From Rhizobiaceae bacterium (GTDB taxonomy: Bacteria; Pseudomonadota; Alphaproteobacteria; Rhizobiales; Rhizobiaceae): a stretch of DNA of 39,279 bases. How positions within the stretch are numbered: position 1 is the first letter of the stretch; every line of letters begins with the position of its first letter. The position numbers and the translations under genes were made by a program. The stretch lies in NCBI GenBank assembly GCA_905339215.1, contig CAJPFN010000041.1, forward strand, positions 1-39,279, read 5' to 3'. Below the pieces are notes generated by a model. It was not told where the DNA came from and searched no databases. It was given only the letters and a program-made list of their open reading frames with translations. This document shows positions 38,799 to 39,279 of the stretch, piece by piece.

Positions 38799-39279
38799 TC
38801 AGGCGGCTTTTCTGGCTGGTTTTTTGTCCTCCGTCCGGTTCTTGGTTTCGGGCAGTCCCTCGACGAAGGCTTTCGCCGGGGTTCGGCCGTTCATGTTGCG
38901 GCCCTGGTGGGGGCGGCGCTGATTGTATCCGGTGAGGAAGTCGTCGAGAACGACCTGCATCTCCCCGATGGTTTCGAACCATGTGCGCCGCCCCTCGACG
39001 CGGAAGTGTTCGTCGAGCAGCGTGCGTTGGAAGCGCTCGACGATGCCGTTGGACTGCGGGCGCTTCACCCGGGTGGTTCGATGCTTGATCTCCTCCAGTT
39101 GCAGGAAGAGTTCGTATGGGTGTTGGTCGGGTCGGCCACAGAACTCGCGGCCGTTGTCGGACAGCACGGTCTCGATCCTTGCGTCGTGGGCTTCGAAGGT
39201 GGGGATGACGTCGCCGTTCATCAGATGGACGGCAGTGACCGGCAGCTTGGAGGGGTAGAGCCTCGCCCAGGCGTAGCGG
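38799..39279 (-). mobile_element. IS481-family transposase, C-terminal part (runs off window end)
   Basis: The frame is open from the window edge (RYAWARLYPSKLPVTAVHLM) to a stop at 38799, giving the rve integrase core and C-terminal tail. Catalytic residues are visible: Asp in VLSDNGREFCGR and Glu in GIVERFQRTLLDEHFRVEGR, followed by LTGYNQRRPHQGRNMNGRTP, typical of IS481-family enzymes. The C-terminus is Lys/Ala-rich (KKPARKAA). The element's terminal repeat must lie between 38700 and 38798, perhaps near TGTACAGAGAGGG at 38750, but the other end is outside, so it cannot be confirmed. Confidence 0.85.

Noticed and set aside
1-39279. CRISPR array, tRNA or rRNA genes
   Set aside because: No regularly spaced repeats and no tRNA- or rRNA-like stretches were recognised on either strand.

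Overview
The window reads as GC-rich chromosome, or a large replicon, of an aerobic alphaproteobacterium with denitrification-type nitrogen oxide metabolism, probably Rhodobacterales or Hyphomicrobiales. That placement is inference from family content: DGC and DUF2249 proteins, FNR/Dnr-type boxes, a CuA haem-copper reductase operon, a Tat-type binding protein and IS481/ISAs1 relics. No rRNA, tRNA or CRISPR array was seen.

Region 1 (1-3870) is a scrap yard. It holds an intact DGC metal-binding protein with an FNR-type box upstream, a decayed second copy of the same unit 2.4 kb away (gene plus an identical 14-bp box), the 3' end of a group II intron with its reverse transcriptase remnant, two transposase fragments, a small secreted protein and an intact isopentenyl-diphosphate isomerase (idi).

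Region 2 (3873-10595, plus strand) is a tight eight-gene respiratory operon. It encodes a 59-aa membrane subunit, a CuA subunit II, a haem-copper catalytic subunit, haem O synthase, SenC/Sco, a cytochrome b-ferredoxin-FlpD fusion, an anchored unknown protein and a bacteriohaemerythrin. The catalytic subunit keeps all six metal-ligand histidines but has Gln where oxygen reductases carry the cross-linked active-site Tyr. With the adjacent senC and the FNR-type box, this points to an NO reductase of the sNOR (norSY-senC) kind rather than an oxidase. A TlpA/CcmG-like thioredoxin and a DUF2249 protein follow on the other strand.

Region 3 (12304-33472) appears to be one catabolic system. A LacI regulator is divergent from a corrinoid protein and a protein resembling the MetH reactivation domain. 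A minus-strand operon encodes a URO-D-type methyltransferase, a HpcH/HpaI aldolase, an LVIVD propeller protein, a 2-hydroxyacid dehydrogenase and a cytochrome b561-like protein. A GlxA/AraC regulator follows. A second long minus-strand operon (33.4 to 21.3 kb) encodes a sugar-type ABC importer, two paralogous double-NTF2 proteins, a HisD-like dehydrogenase, an SDR, a second LacI regulator, a bicupin, an RraA-like protein and an alpha/beta hydrolase. Related 16-bp CG-centred palindromes (consensus WTGCATRCGYATGCAW) lie before the corrinoid gene, before the methyltransferase operon (two) and before the importer operon (two), so the three transcription units look like one regulon. My reading is import of a methylated polar compound, corrinoid-dependent demethylation, then oxidation and aldol cleavage. 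The substrate is unknown.

Region 4 (33624-39279) has a TetR regulator with a palindromic operator, a HlyD/FtsX-type/ATPase exporter of the DevBCA layout, an AT-richer lipoprotein alpha/beta hydrolase (DUF900) and the 3' part of an IS481-family transposase running off the window.
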